Of a DNA stretch of 46,593 nt, positions 1 to 8,527 are shown piece after piece. How positions within the stretch are numbered: position 1 is the stretch's first letter; every line of letters begins with the position of its first letter. A model generated the notes under the pieces. It did not search any database. It was given only the letters and a program-made list of their open reading frames with translations, and was not told the origin of the DNA. The stretch spans positions 1 through 46,593 of the forward strand of contig JAEWEG010000023.1 of assembly GCA_023389575.1 (NCBI GenBank). The letters run 5' to 3'. This stretch comes from Chloroflexota bacterium. Lineage in GTDB: Bacteria; Chloroflexota; Chloroflexia; Thermomicrobiales; UBA6265. The position numbers were made by a program, and so were the translations under genes.

Positions 1-2
1 TG

Positions 3-800
3 GCGGTCTGCATCGCCCAGGTCTCCGCGACCGGCGCGGACCTGACCGCCAGCGACGCCCTGGATGACATCGCGGGCTGGTTCCTGAAATGGCTGCACGG
101 CGGGGCAACCGACGTCGGTTCGCAGACCCGGGCGGTCCTCGGCAACCAACAACCCGGTCCGGGGAGCGCCGCCCGGATACGGGCCGCCGCCGACAGCCTC
201 CACGCACGAACCGGACGCACCGCTGGCAATGGCGCGGTCATGCGAACGGCGATCGTCGGTCTCACTCGCCTCCACGATCGTCACGCAACCGCCAGGTCAG
301 CCGAAGCCGTGGCCGCCTTCACCCACCCGGACCCACTCGCCACGGATTCGTGCATCCTGTGGTCGGAAGCGGTTCGCGTCGCGGTGCTCGAAGGCCGGTT
401 CGACCTCGTCGCAGGCCTCGACCTGATCGCTCCCGACCGGCGAGACCAGTGGACGCGATGGATCGAGGACGCCACCGGCGCCAATCCCGCCTCGTTCCCC
501 AACAACGCATTCACGGTCACGGCCCTCCAGGCCGCCTGGGCCGCCATCACCGTCACGCCCGGCCACGACGATCCTGCCGCCGGACCGGATCATCTCCCGG
601 CTGCCCTCCATGCGGCGGTTCATGCCGGGAACGACACCGACACGGTCGCCGCCATCGCCGGGGGACTGCTCGGGGCGCGTTGGGGACTCTCCGCCATTCC
701 CGTGGAATGGCGAGACATGGTCAACGGTTGGCCCGAACTTCGCGATGCTGATCTCGTGGACCTCGCCGTGAAAACGGCCCTGCCGGGCGATGGGGCGTAA
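3..800 (+). CDS. ADP-ribosylglycohydrolase family protein, 5'-truncated by window edge
   Basis: The frame is open from base 3 to the stop at 800, so the start lies outside the window. The partial protein (about 265 residues) holds two hallmark segments of the DraG/ARH family: GNGAVMRTA near residue 78 and, about 140 residues later, AGNDTDTVAAIAGGLLGARWG. The paired aspartates of the second segment normally bind the two Mg ions that hydrolyse the ADP-ribose bond on proteins or small molecules. An upstream metal motif may be missing from view. An internal ATG at 240 lies inside the first motif and is not the start. Family is clear; substrate is not. Confidence 0.85.
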   Translation, partial: AVCIAQVSATGADLTASDALDDIAGWFLKWLHGGATDVGSQTRAVLGNQQPGPGSAARIRAAADSLHARTGRTAGNGAVMRTAIVGLTRLHDRHATARSAEAVAAFTHPDPLATDSCILWSEAVRVAVLEGRFDLVAGLDLIAPDRRDQWTRWIEDATGANPASFPNNAFTVTALQAAWAAITVTPGHDDPAAGPDHLPAALHAAVHAGNDTDTVAAIAGGLLGARWGLSAIPVEWRDMVNGWPELRDADLVDLAVKTALPGDGA

Positions 801-832
801 CACGACATTCCGGCCTCGACGACGGGCTGTGC

Positions 833-838
833 TACGAT
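833..838 (+). promoter_or_regulatory. Candidate -10 element (TACGAT) for the 893 gene
   Basis: TGCTACGAT fits an extended -10 box and lies 55 bases before the ATG at 893. Similar TAnnnT boxes sit about 50-70 bases before several other plus-strand genes in this window. No convincing -35 box is seen. Confidence 0.35.
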
Positions 839-892
839 CTAGGCATCCGGGACTCATCGCAAACCTCAGCCCAATCGCTCAGGAGAGTCGCC

Positions 893-1378
893 ATGCCTCG
901 TCGCCTTTCAGCCGGGTCCATTCTCGCGCTCGCCGTCATGCTGTTCGCCGTCTTCCCGGGAGCCGCGCCGGGCGCGACCGCGCAGGATGGAGAGGCACCG
1001 TGGTTCAGCAACGTCATCTGGCAGCCCAGCCTGGCCGACTCCGGCGCCGCGGTCGCCGAATTCGTCAACCAGATCGACGCCTCCTGCTCGGTCGACGTTG
1101 AACCGGTGCAGGCGGCCAATGGCGTCGGTCCCGAAGGCACGGTCTACGCCTTCGCCATTTACTGGACCTGCCCTCCTGGCACGCCCGAAATCCCGGATGC
1201 GACCTGGCAGAGCGCCATGATCTGGCAGCCCAACATCGCCGACGCGGGCATCGCCCTCGCCGAACATCTCAATCAGATCCCGGCGTCTTGCTCGGTCAAC
1301 GTCGACTCCATCGTGCCCGCCAGCGGCTCCGGCCCAGAAGGACCAGTCTATGCCTTCCTCGTCACCTGGGCCTGCTGA
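893..1378 (+). CDS. Secreted two-repeat protein, function unknown
   Basis: The 161-residue protein begins with a Sec signal peptide (MPRR, then a hydrophobic run, likely cut after ATAQ near residue 31). The mature part is two tandem repeats of about 55 residues. Each has an IWQP segment followed by an (A/S)DxG segment, the core ASCSV, a GPEGxVYAF segment, and a terminal Trp-x-Cys. Each repeat therefore has two cysteines, which could form a disulfide outside the cell. AGGAGAG stands 7 bases before the ATG. I recognise no family. It stands alone between a glycohydrolase and a dehydrogenase operon. Confidence 0.75.
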   Translation: MPRRLSAGSILALAVMLFAVFPGAAPGATAQDGEAPWFSNVIWQPSLADSGAAVAEFVNQIDASCSVDVEPVQAANGVGPEGTVYAFAIYWTCPPGTPEIPDATWQSAMIWQPNIADAGIALAEHLNQIPASCSVNVDSIVPASGSGPEGPVYAFLVTWAC

Positions 1379-1440
1379 CAACCTGCCCGGCACAACCCAA
1401 ACAAACCATCGCTCGTCGCCCTGTTTCGCCGAAATGCTGG

Positions 1441-1446
1441 TACAGT
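1441..1446 (+). promoter_or_regulatory. Candidate -10 element (TACAGT) for the 1502 operon
   Basis: CTGGTACAGT lies 61 bases before the ATG at 1502, the same spacing as other -10-like boxes in this window. No clear -35 box. Confidence 0.3.
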
Positions 1447-1501
1447 CCTCGCAACGAATCCAGCAACCGAATCGGAAGGACAAGCGGCGGGATGGCGAAC
1501 G

Positions 1502-2518
1502 ATGGCTGACACCTTCAGGGTGGGATTAACGCACGACTTCCTCACGGCGACAGGCACCCACGACATGCGGCTCGACCTGCTCGAGAACACGCCGGGCATC
1601 GAATGGACCTATCTGCCCGGAGCCACCGAGCTTTCCGCCAGCGACATCGCCGGCTGCGACGCGCTGCTGGTGCTCGGTCCCCGCGTCACCGCCACGAGCC
1701 TGGAGGGAGCCGACCGCCTGACCGTGCTCGCCCGGTTCGGCGTGGGCTATGACAAGGTCGACGTGGAGGCCTGCACCCGTCACGGCGTGGCGCTGACCAT
1801 CACGCCGGATGGCGTGCGCCGCCCCATGGCGATGGCGATCCTGACGCTCGTCCTTGCCCTTGGGAGCCGCCTGCTGGAGAAGGATCGCCTCACTCGCGCG
1901 GGCGGCTGGGCCCGCAAACCGGACTACATCGGCATGGGCCTGACCGGGCGCGTCCTCGGCTCGATCGGGCTCGGCAACATCGGCCGCGAGCTGTTCACGC
2001 TGGCGAAACCACTCGGCATGCGTCACATCGCGCACGATCCCTATGCCGCCGGCGTGTCCGGCCTCGACGTCGAATTGGTGGATCTGGAAACCCTGTTCCG
2101 CACCGCCGATTTCGTGGTGGTCAACTGCCCTCTCATGCCCCAGACCAGGCATCTGGTGAACGCCGAGCGCCTCGCCCTGATGAAGCCAACGTCCTATCTG
2201 ATCAACACCGCTCGCGGTCCGATCGTCGACCAGCGGGCCCTCACCAGGGCCCTCCAGGAGCGCCGCATCGCCGGCGCCGGGCTCGACGTGTTCGACCAGG
2301 AGCCGGTCGATCCGGATGACCCGATCCTCACGCTCGACAACGTCATCGTCGCCCCGCATGGACTGGGCTGGACCGACGAACTGATCCGGCTCTCCGGGGA
2401 AAGCGCTCTCGGCGGCATCCTCGACGTGGCCGCAGGCCGTGTGCCACCGCACATCGTCAACCGCGAGGTGGTGGACAGCCCGCTGTTCCAGCAGAAGCTG
2501 GCGAGGAATCCCCGATGA
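1502..2518 (+). CDS. D-isomer-specific 2-hydroxyacid dehydrogenase
   Basis: A 338-residue cytoplasmic NAD(P)-dependent dehydrogenase of the phosphoglycerate/glyoxylate reductase family, interconverting a 2-hydroxyacid and a 2-oxoacid. The Rossmann loop GSIGLGNIG is at residues 153-161. The catalytic triad is complete: Arg238 in NTARGP, Glu267 in DVFDQEP and His286 in APHGLGWT. Length is normal for the family. Its last codons overlap the next gene by ATGA, so the two are translationally coupled. With an aldolase as partner, a role in catabolism of a sugar acid or hydroxyacid is likely, but the substrate cannot be read from sequence. Confidence 0.92.
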   Translation: MADTFRVGLTHDFLTATGTHDMRLDLLENTPGIEWTYLPGATELSASDIAGCDALLVLGPRVTATSLEGADRLTVLARFGVGYDKVDVEACTRHGVALTITPDGVRRPMAMAILTLVLALGSRLLEKDRLTRAGGWARKPDYIGMGLTGRVLGSIGLGNIGRELFTLAKPLGMRHIAHDPYAAGVSGLDVELVDLETLFRTADFVVVNCPLMPQTRHLVNAERLALMKPTSYLINTARGPIVDQRALTRALQERRIAGAGLDVFDQEPVDPDDPILTLDNVIVAPHGLGWTDELIRLSGESALGGILDVAAGRVPPHIVNREVVDSPLFQQKLARNPR

Positions 2519-3300
2519 GAACGAACACGGTGAAGCAGACGCTGGCGAACGGTGGAACCGCGATCGGCACGATGGTCTTCGAGTTCAACTCCCCCGGCAT
2601 CGGGCGGATCGCCGCCCAGGCCGGAGCCGAGTTCGTGGTGTTCGACATGGAACACTCCGGCTGGGGCATCGACAGCATCCGGATGCTGCTCTCCACCACC
2701 CGCGCCGCCGATATCGTCCCCATTGTCCGCGTGCCCACCACGCAGTACCACCTGCTTTCGGGACCGCTCGATAGCGGCGCGATGGGCCTGATGGTGCCGA
2801 TGGTGGAGAGCGAGGAACAGGCCCGGCTGATCGTGCGCTCGGCCAAATACCCGCCCATCGGCGGGCGTGGCTCGGCCTTCACCCTGGCCCACGACGACTA
2901 CGAGGGCGGAGACATCGTCGCCAAGATGGCCAGCGCCAACGAGGAGATCCTGCTCATCGCCCAGATCGAGACGGCGGCGGGCGTGGAGAGCGCCGACGCG
3001 ATCGCGGCGGTCGACGGCATCGACGTGATTTGGATCGGCCACTTCGACCTCTCGGCCTCGCTCGGCATCCCAGGCCAGTTCGAGCATCCTGATTACCTAC
3101 GGACCGTCGACCGCGTGCTGGACGCCTGCCAGCGGCACGGCAAGACGCCCGGCATCATGGCCGCCGATGCCCAGGCGGCGCGTCCGCTGCTGGAGCAGGG
3201 ATTCCGCGCCATCGCCTGCGGCGGCGATCTCTGGATCTACGGCCAGGCCCTTAGCCAGCAGATCCGGGAGATGCGGAACAACCAGCATCGTTCTGTTTGA
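2515..3300 (+). CDS. HpcH/HpaI-type class II aldolase
   Basis: A 261-residue protein of the HpcH/HpaI aldolase/citrate-lyase family, which cleaves 2-keto-4-hydroxy acids to pyruvate plus an aldehyde using a divalent metal. DMEHSGWG is at residues 44-51 (His47 as the likely base). The metal ligands should be Glu152 in QIETAAG and Asp178 in IGHFDLS. The full barrel length is present. The start overlaps the stop of the dehydrogenase gene (ATGA). The pair resembles sugar-acid pathways in which the aldolase makes pyruvate and a 2-hydroxy- or 2-oxoacid. Exact substrate unknown. Confidence 0.9.
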   Translation: MRTNTVKQTLANGGTAIGTMVFEFNSPGIGRIAAQAGAEFVVFDMEHSGWGIDSIRMLLSTTRAADIVPIVRVPTTQYHLLSGPLDSGAMGLMVPMVESEEQARLIVRSAKYPPIGGRGSAFTLAHDDYEGGDIVAKMASANEEILLIAQIETAAGVESADAIAAVDGIDVIWIGHFDLSASLGIPGQFEHPDYLRTVDRVLDACQRHGKTPGIMAADAQAARPLLEQGFRAIACGGDLWIYGQALSQQIREMRNNQHRSV

Positions 3301-3437
3301 ACCAAGGCTCGGAACAAGCGCTCGCTCACCGTGCGGTTGACTTCAGTACGTACGGGCGGACCTGTCGAACCGTAGCTGGACCACCTGGCCCAAACACACC
3401 GGGTTCGACTGTTGTCCGCCCACCGCGCCAGCGACGG

Positions 3438-4118
3438 CTACGCCCCAAACCCGGAAATCGCGTCTCCGATTTGCGAGACGCCAACGAACAGCAGAATCAC
3501 CGCCACCATCACTCCGCTGTGCCGGATCAACCACCGGCGCGGCTCTTCCAGCCTGGCACTCGCCGACACTGGTGACACCATGTACCAGACCACGGGTCCA
3601 ATCACGCTCAGGCTCGCCAGCAGGATGTAGACCGACCAGGCCACGATCTCGCCACTCAGCGACGCCCCGGCGCTGGCGATCGCCGTTCCCGCCACGATGT
3701 TGAACAGCAGGTTCTTCGGGTTCAGGCCGGAGAGCATTGCCCCGTACATTACCGCCTTGCCTGGACTCGCCCCTTCGATCGAAGCCATCCAGCCAGGCAT
3801 CGGCTCCGGCTCATCACCCTTCGGCCGCGTCCACCACTTCTTCACGGCCAGGTACACCAGTCCCACACCCAGCGCCAGCTTCACGAGCAGCGCCATGGTC
3901 GACGGGGCGCTTCCATCCTTCTCGATCCCCAGCAACTCCGCCAGAACCAGCACCACGCCAACCATCGCCGTCAGGCCTACGACCCAGCCGACCATGAAGC
4001 CGAGCCCCTTGGCGCGGCCCTGCTCCGACAGCAGCATCAGGATCACCGCCACGATGGGGAACGGGCTCAGCGCGACTCCCATCGCTGGAGTCAGGATGTC
4101 ACCAATCGCCACGACCAT
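3438..4118 (-). CDS. GAP/LysE-like small-molecule exporter
   Basis: A 226-residue integral membrane protein with about six hydrophobic segments. It has the N-terminal pattern of the GAP/Sap family (LysE superfamily): MVVAIGDILTPAMGVALSPFPI, then a loop before the second helix. Mycobacterial Sap proteins of this type are linked to export of glycolipids; other LysE relatives export amino acids. It lies alone on the minus strand, convergent with the aldolase operon and 58 bases downstream of the Gfo/Idh/MocA gene. It could be the last gene of that minus-strand operon. Cargo is unknown. Confidence 0.75.
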   Translation of the reverse strand: MVVAIGDILTPAMGVALSPFPIVAVILMLLSEQGRAKGLGFMVGWVVGLTAMVGVVLVLAELLGIEKDGSAPSTMALLVKLALGVGLVYLAVKKWWTRPKGDEPEPMPGWMASIEGASPGKAVMYGAMLSGLNPKNLLFNIVAGTAIASAGASLSGEIVAWSVYILLASLSVIGPVVWYMVSPVSASARLEEPRRWLIRHSGVMVAVILLFVGVSQIGDAISGFGA

Positions 4119-4176
4119 GGGCAGACTCCGATCCTGATGCGGTTGTCGATTGTTCGCCAGGTCATCTCAACGCGGC

Positions 4177-5247
4177 TCAGGCGATGGCGGCGGTCCTCGC
4201 CATCGGCATCTTCACCGGCAGCCCGGTTCGCGACGACTCGTAGATCGCGAGGATGACTTCGAGCGATTTCAGCGCGTCGCGGCCGGTCACGGCTGGCGCG
4301 CGATCGTCACGCACGGCCTGCAGAAAGTCCTGGATTTGCAGCGCGTGGAAGCCTGGGAACCCCGAGTTCCCCGTATCCTCGACCTCCCATTCCTCCCGCA
4401 AATGTGCCTCCCCGGGAATGGTCCAGATATCGTTGACGCCCTGCTCGCCCTCGTTCCGCTCCCACACGCTCACCGCCGCGCCGCTGTCCCCATGAACCGC
4501 CACCCGAAACCCGAACGCCGTCTCGAACGTGGAGGACGCCTGGATGACGCCCAGCCCACCGTTCTCGAACACCACCGTCGCCACGGCGGTGTCCTCGACA
4601 TCGATGTAATTGCCGTGCCGCAGCGTGGCGAATCGGCCAACCACTTCCACCGGATCCCCCATGAACCACAGGAACTGGTCGATGGCGTGGACCGCCTGGT
4701 TCATCAGCACGCCACCGCCCTCGGTGGCCCAGGTGCCGCGCCATGGATCGGACGCGAAGTAGGATTCGGGCCGCCAGATCCGCACCGACACCTCGCCGAG
4801 GGTCGTCTTGCCCAGCTGACCCTGGTCAATCGCCGCCCGCATCCGCTGGGCCGCGGGCCAGAACCGCCGCTGGAAAATCACCCCAAACTTCACGCCCGCC
4901 TGGTCGGCCGCCGCGATCATCCGATCCGCCTCCGCCAGCGTGATCGCGACGGGTTTTTCGCACAGCATGTGCACGCCAGCCTCGGCGGCCGCGACCACCA
5001 CCTTCTCGTGAATCGGGTGGGGCACGCACACCATCACCACGTCGATGGTGCCGCTGTGCAGCATCTCGTGCATGTCCGAATACACGTTCGGCACGCCGTA
5101 GGTGTCCGCCAGCGCCTGGGCGCGGCTCACATCGGCGTCGCAGACCGCCACGAAGTCGGCTTCCTCAAGCAGTTGCAAGGCCTTCGCGTGGGTCTGGGCG
5201 ATCTTGCCGCAGCCAATGATTCCCGCGCGCACTTTCTGGATTGTCAT
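4177..5247 (-). CDS. Gfo/Idh/MocA family NAD(P)-dependent oxidoreductase
   Basis: A 356-residue two-domain dehydrogenase acting on sugars, inositols or related polyols. The N-terminal Rossmann motif is IGCGKIAQTH (residues 11-20). The signature CEKP with its catalytic-type lysine is at residues 96-99, followed by TLAEADRM. The C-terminal half is the usual alpha/beta substrate domain. AGGGAAAG precedes the ATG by about 8 bases. It follows a TIM-barrel isomerase gene by 58 bases on the same strand, a very common pairing in sugar catabolism. The substrate cannot be assigned. Confidence 0.9.
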   Translation of the reverse strand: MTIQKVRAGIIGCGKIAQTHAKALQLLEEADFVAVCDADVSRAQALADTYGVPNVYSDMHEMLHSGTIDVVMVCVPHPIHEKVVVAAAEAGVHMLCEKPVAITLAEADRMIAAADQAGVKFGVIFQRRFWPAAQRMRAAIDQGQLGKTTLGEVSVRIWRPESYFASDPWRGTWATEGGGVLMNQAVHAIDQFLWFMGDPVEVVGRFATLRHGNYIDVEDTAVATVVFENGGLGVIQASSTFETAFGFRVAVHGDSGAAVSVWERNEGEQGVNDIWTIPGEAHLREEWEVEDTGNSGFPGFHALQIQDFLQAVRDDRAPAVTGRDALKSLEVILAIYESSRTGLPVKMPMARTAAIA

Positions 5248-5305
5248 GATCTGTCTTTCCCTGGTCCATTACACAAAACGCGAACGAAGCAAACCTGGGC
5301 CCGCG

Positions 5306-6268
5306 CTAAATCACCGGGAGCGTGGCGTCCTCCTTGACCGGAGGGAGCAACCTGGCGGTCAGGTAATCGCCCGACCACTTCACGCCAGCGCGCCCGGGGA
5401 AGATCGGGTCCTCGTTCTCGATCGCCACCACGCCGTCGTAGCCAACCTCACGCAACGCCGAGAAGATATCCGTCCAGTTCAGCACGCCCAGCCCCGGCAG
5501 CCGGTAACGCCACCAGCCGCTGCCGAGAATGCCCTGCCGCGCCAGCCGGGAATGCAGGATCTCCACGTCCTTGCCATCGAAGTGGTAGATACGCGAGCCA
5601 TACTCCCGAATCACGTCCGTCACGTTGGGAATGTGGAGCCAGACCAGATGGGAGGGATCGAGGCTGAGGCCCAGCGCCTCCGACGGCACGGCCTCGAACA
5701 TCGCGTCCCACAGTTCGGGGCTGTGCGCGAGATTTCCTTCCGGACCGCCCCGGCCAGCCGTTTCGAACGCGATCCTCACGCCGCGGTCTTCGGCATAGGC
5801 GGCCATCGGTCCATAGACTTCCTTGTAGATGCGCAGGTTGTCGGCCACCCGGTTCGATGGGTGCCCATCGCCCACACCAGGCGTGCCGTAGAAGTTCATG
5901 CCGAACGCCGAGCCGGTGAAGGTCACCACCGTATCGACTCCCAGCGCCTTCGCCGCGTCGATCGTCTGCTTCATGTAGGCAATCCGCATCTCGCGCTTGG
6001 CGAGATCGGCGGTCAGCAGGTTCAACATCGGCGCGATCGAGGCGATCTCCACATCGTGGGCGGCGAGCAACTCCAGCGTCTCGCTCGGTCCGTCACGGAC
6101 GATCGCTTCCACATCGAGGTGCCCCGGAAACGACGCTCCATCGATCGGCTTGAACCCCGGCCCGGTATTGACTTCGAGCGATCGGAGGCCGTTTTCGGCG
6201 GCCCATTGAACCAGCTCCGGAAAAGGGGTCGGCTCGACCCCGATCAACGACGCAAACCCTATCTTCAT
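5306..6268 (-). CDS. Sugar phosphate isomerase/epimerase-like TIM barrel protein
   Basis: A 320-residue protein of the xylose isomerase-like TIM barrel (AP endonuclease 2) fold. It begins MKIGFAS and carries barrel-strand acidic and His residues at FETAGRGG, LSLDPSHLVW, YHFDGKD and VAIENED near the C-terminus. These are the typical metal-binding positions of sugar/inosose isomerases. Its start is supported by GGGAG 9 bases upstream. It is first in a two-gene unit with the Gfo/Idh/MocA gene, so an isomerisation step next to an oxidation step on a sugar or cyclitol is likely. Confidence 0.88.
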   Translation of the reverse strand: MKIGFASLIGVEPTPFPELVQWAAENGLRSLEVNTGPGFKPIDGASFPGHLDVEAIVRDGPSETLELLAAHDVEIASIAPMLNLLTADLAKREMRIAYMKQTIDAAKALGVDTVVTFTGSAFGMNFYGTPGVGDGHPSNRVADNLRIYKEVYGPMAAYAEDRGVRIAFETAGRGGPEGNLAHSPELWDAMFEAVPSEALGLSLDPSHLVWLHIPNVTDVIREYGSRIYHFDGKDVEILHSRLARQGILGSGWWRYRLPGLGVLNWTDIFSALREVGYDGVVAIENEDPIFPGRAGVKWSGDYLTARLLPPVKEDATLPVI

Positions 6269-6463
6269 GCCGGATTGCTCCCGTCCTCACGATGCCCGGA
6301 TGGTCACGCTGGTCAATTCTGGTGACCGCCAATCCGGCGGCCTCGCAACGTCGATCCGGTCAAAAACCTGCGCCGATCATCGCCGCTCCAGAGGATTCGT
6401 CAAGGGCAATCGCCGGCCAATCGCGCCACGAACCGATCGCTCCCCGTCCGCCCCGCCGTGGAC

Positions 6464-6469
6464 TATCCT
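6464..6469 (+). promoter_or_regulatory. Candidate -10 element (TATCCT) for the 6522 gene
   Basis: GCCGTGGACTATCCT lies 58 bases before the ATG at 6522. The same GCCGTGG block directly precedes -10-like boxes at 34564 and 40490. This supports the 6522 start over earlier in-frame starts. Confidence 0.35.
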
Positions 6470-6521
6470 GAACCGCGTCAACCGCGTCCATCCCCGCCCA
6501 CTTCGCCGGAGCATCACCCCC

Positions 6522-7454
6522 ATGACCGCCATCACCCTCGCCCAGGCCGAAGCCTTCCTCGCCGATCGATTCGGCATCCCGCCCGGCACCGTCGAAACGA
6601 TTCAGCCCGGCGCCTGGTCGACCGTCTTCGGCTACACACACCAGGGGCGCCAGCGCATCGTCCGCTTCAGTCACTACCTGGACGACCTCCAGCACGACCA
6701 GCGCGCGGCGGGATGGTCCACGCCCGCGATGCCCGTTCCCCGTGTGCTCGAACTCGGCAGAGCCTTCGACCGCCACTACGCCATCTCGGATCGCGTGCCG
6801 GGCGGCTTCATCGACCATCTCGACGGCGCGGGGTTCCGGGCCATCCTGCCCGCGCTGTTCGCGATGCTGGACGACATGCGAGTAATCGATCTCTTGAACA
6901 CGACGGGATTCGGCGGTTGGGACGAGAGCGGCAATGGCTCATCGGCCACCTGGGTGGACTACCTGCTCCAGGTGGGCGTCGACGATCCCAGTGGCCGTGG
7001 CCATGGCTGGCGCGCCGCGCTGGCGACCTCGTCCATCGGCGACTCCGGGTTCGAGATTGGACTGGAGCACCTTCACCGCCTGGTCGAACACGTCCCCAAC
7101 GAGCGCCACCTGATCCACAGCGACCTGCTCAACCGCAACCTGCTCGTGGAGGACAACCGCGTCACCGGCGTGATCGACTGGGGCTGCTCGCTGTACGGAG
7201 ATTTCCTGTACGACATCGCCTGGTTCGCCTACTACTGGCCGTGGTTCCCCGCCTGGCGGGAGGTCGACTTCCTGGCCGAAGTTCAGGCGCACTACCAGCG
7301 CACCGGTCTCGACGTGCCCGACTTCATCGAGCGAGTACGCTGCTACCAGGTCCACATCGGCCTCGGTAGCCAGGCCTACAACGCCTCGATCGGCAGATGG
7401 GATAACGTCCGCGCCGACATCGACCGCACCATGGCCGTCATCAATCAGCCCTGA
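6522..7454 (+). CDS. Aminoglycoside phosphotransferase (APH)-like kinase
   Basis: The protein has 310 residues from the ATG at 6522. An earlier in-frame ATG at 6267 overlaps the divergent gene's start and adds low-complexity sequence, so I reject it. The catalytic loop is HSDLLNRN (His199, Asp201, Asn206) and the metal-binding Asp219 is in VIDWG, both canonical for APH/choline kinase-like enzymes that use ATP to phosphorylate a hydroxyl group. The N-lobe starts with a loop at QPGAWSTVF. Members often act on sugars, choline or antibiotics. No resistance claim can be made from sequence alone. Confidence 0.85.
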   Translation: MTAITLAQAEAFLADRFGIPPGTVETIQPGAWSTVFGYTHQGRQRIVRFSHYLDDLQHDQRAAGWSTPAMPVPRVLELGRAFDRHYAISDRVPGGFIDHLDGAGFRAILPALFAMLDDMRVIDLLNTTGFGGWDESGNGSSATWVDYLLQVGVDDPSGRGHGWRAALATSSIGDSGFEIGLEHLHRLVEHVPNERHLIHSDLLNRNLLVEDNRVTGVIDWGCSLYGDFLYDIAWFAYYWPWFPAWREVDFLAEVQAHYQRTGLDVPDFIERVRCYQVHIGLGSQAYNASIGRWDNVRADIDRTMAVINQP

Positions 7455-7568
7455 CTGGAAGGTAGCTCCCCGAAGCCAGCCCAAAGTGGCCCTGTTGATG
7501 CGGGGCTGGCCGCGTCGTGCCAAACTGAAGGTCCACCGACACGCCCCTTGATCGCGGGAAGGACCATC

Positions 7569-8360
7569 ATGACCACCTCACCGTCACCCATCAGGATCAG
7601 CATCCAACTGCAGCCCCAGCACGGCACCTGGGCCGCATTGCGCCAGGCGGCCATCAGCGCCGACGAGCTCGGCGTGCACACCGTCTTCAACTGGGACCAC
7701 TTCTACCCACTGGCCGGCGACCCAGACGGCTCCCACTTCGAGGCCTACACCGCGCTCGCCGCCTTCGCCGAAGTCACCTCCAACGCCAGGATCGGCTCGC
7801 TCGTCACCTGCAACTCCTACCGCAATCCCAACCTGCTCGCCGACATGGCCCGCACCATCGACCACATCTCCGGCGGGCGCTTCATCCTCGGCATGGGATC
7901 GGGCTGGGCCGAGCGCGACTACCTCACCTACGGCTACGAATTCGGCACCGTCGGCAGCCGCCTCAAGGACCTCGGAACCAACCTCCCGATCATTCGCGAG
8001 CGGTTCGGGAAGCTCAACCCAGGCCCCGTCAACGGAACCATCCCGATCATGATCGGCGGCAGCGGCGAAAAGGTGACCCTCCGTCTTGTCGCCCAGTACG
8101 CCGACGCCTGGCACACCCACGGCGCCGATGCCGAAACGCTCGCCCACCGGCTCAACGTGATGCACCAGTGGTGCGAGAAGGTGGGCCGCGACCCCGCCGA
8201 CATCGTACTGATGACCGATGCCAAGATCGACGAACTGGATCTGCTCGAACCACGCCTGAAGCTCGGGTTCCGCCACTTCGTCATCCGCGCCACCGGCCCG
8301 GACTACGACCTCGGCCCCCTGCGCGAACTCATCCAGTGGCGAGACAACCGCGGCGCGTGA
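7569..8360 (+). CDS. LLM class F420-dependent (flavin-type) oxidoreductase
   Basis: A 263-residue luciferase-like monooxygenase/F420 reductase barrel. Seen are ISIQLQPQHG at the N-terminus, NWDHFYPL, the GSLVTCNSYRNP segment, the ISGGRFILGMGSGWAERDY signature, and the late GGSGEKVTLRLVAQYADAWH. GGGAAGGA lies 5 bases before this ATG, so it is preferred over the in-frame ATG at 7548. Such enzymes transfer hydride via F420 or FMN. It is the last plus-strand gene before a strong terminator that faces the SBP cluster. Confidence 0.88.
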   Translation: MTTSPSPIRISIQLQPQHGTWAALRQAAISADELGVHTVFNWDHFYPLAGDPDGSHFEAYTALAAFAEVTSNARIGSLVTCNSYRNPNLLADMARTIDHISGGRFILGMGSGWAERDYLTYGYEFGTVGSRLKDLGTNLPIIRERFGKLNPGPVNGTIPIMIGGSGEKVTLRLVAQYADAWHTHGADAETLAHRLNVMHQWCEKVGRDPADIVLMTDAKIDELDLLEPRLKLGFRHFVIRATGPDYDLGPLRELIQWRDNRGA

Positions 8361-8397
8361 CATTCGCCCGTCCCTGACCGGAAGAGGGCGGGGCATG

Positions 8398-8429
8398 AAA
8401 CAGGGACGCTCACGAATGAGCGCCCCTGT
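8398..8429 (+). terminator. Intrinsic-type terminator hairpin between convergent genes
   Basis: AACAGGGACGCTCA (8398-8411) pairs with TGAGCGCCCCTGTT (8416-8429) around a CGAA loop, with one mismatch. It lies between the LLM gene (+) and the last SBP gene (-), so it can serve both strands. The U-tract is short. Confidence 0.65.
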
Positions 8430-8527
8430 TCCCGCTTCAAGCACATCCCCGTGTGGGAAGGGCGAGCATCGAAGCCGTGATGGCGGAACGGGGCGCCGTC
8501 AGCCACCGGCACCCCGCGTGGTCGTCG

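Noticed and set aside
4150..6325. Long plus-strand frames opposite the dehydrogenase and isomerase genes
   Set aside because: Arg/His-rich antisense shadows; the minus-strand genes have full family motifs and good ribosome sites.
6267..6521. N-terminal extension of the APH-like kinase
   Set aside because: It covers the divergent promoter region and lacks family sequence; the 6522 ATG fits the promoter-like box and the family start.
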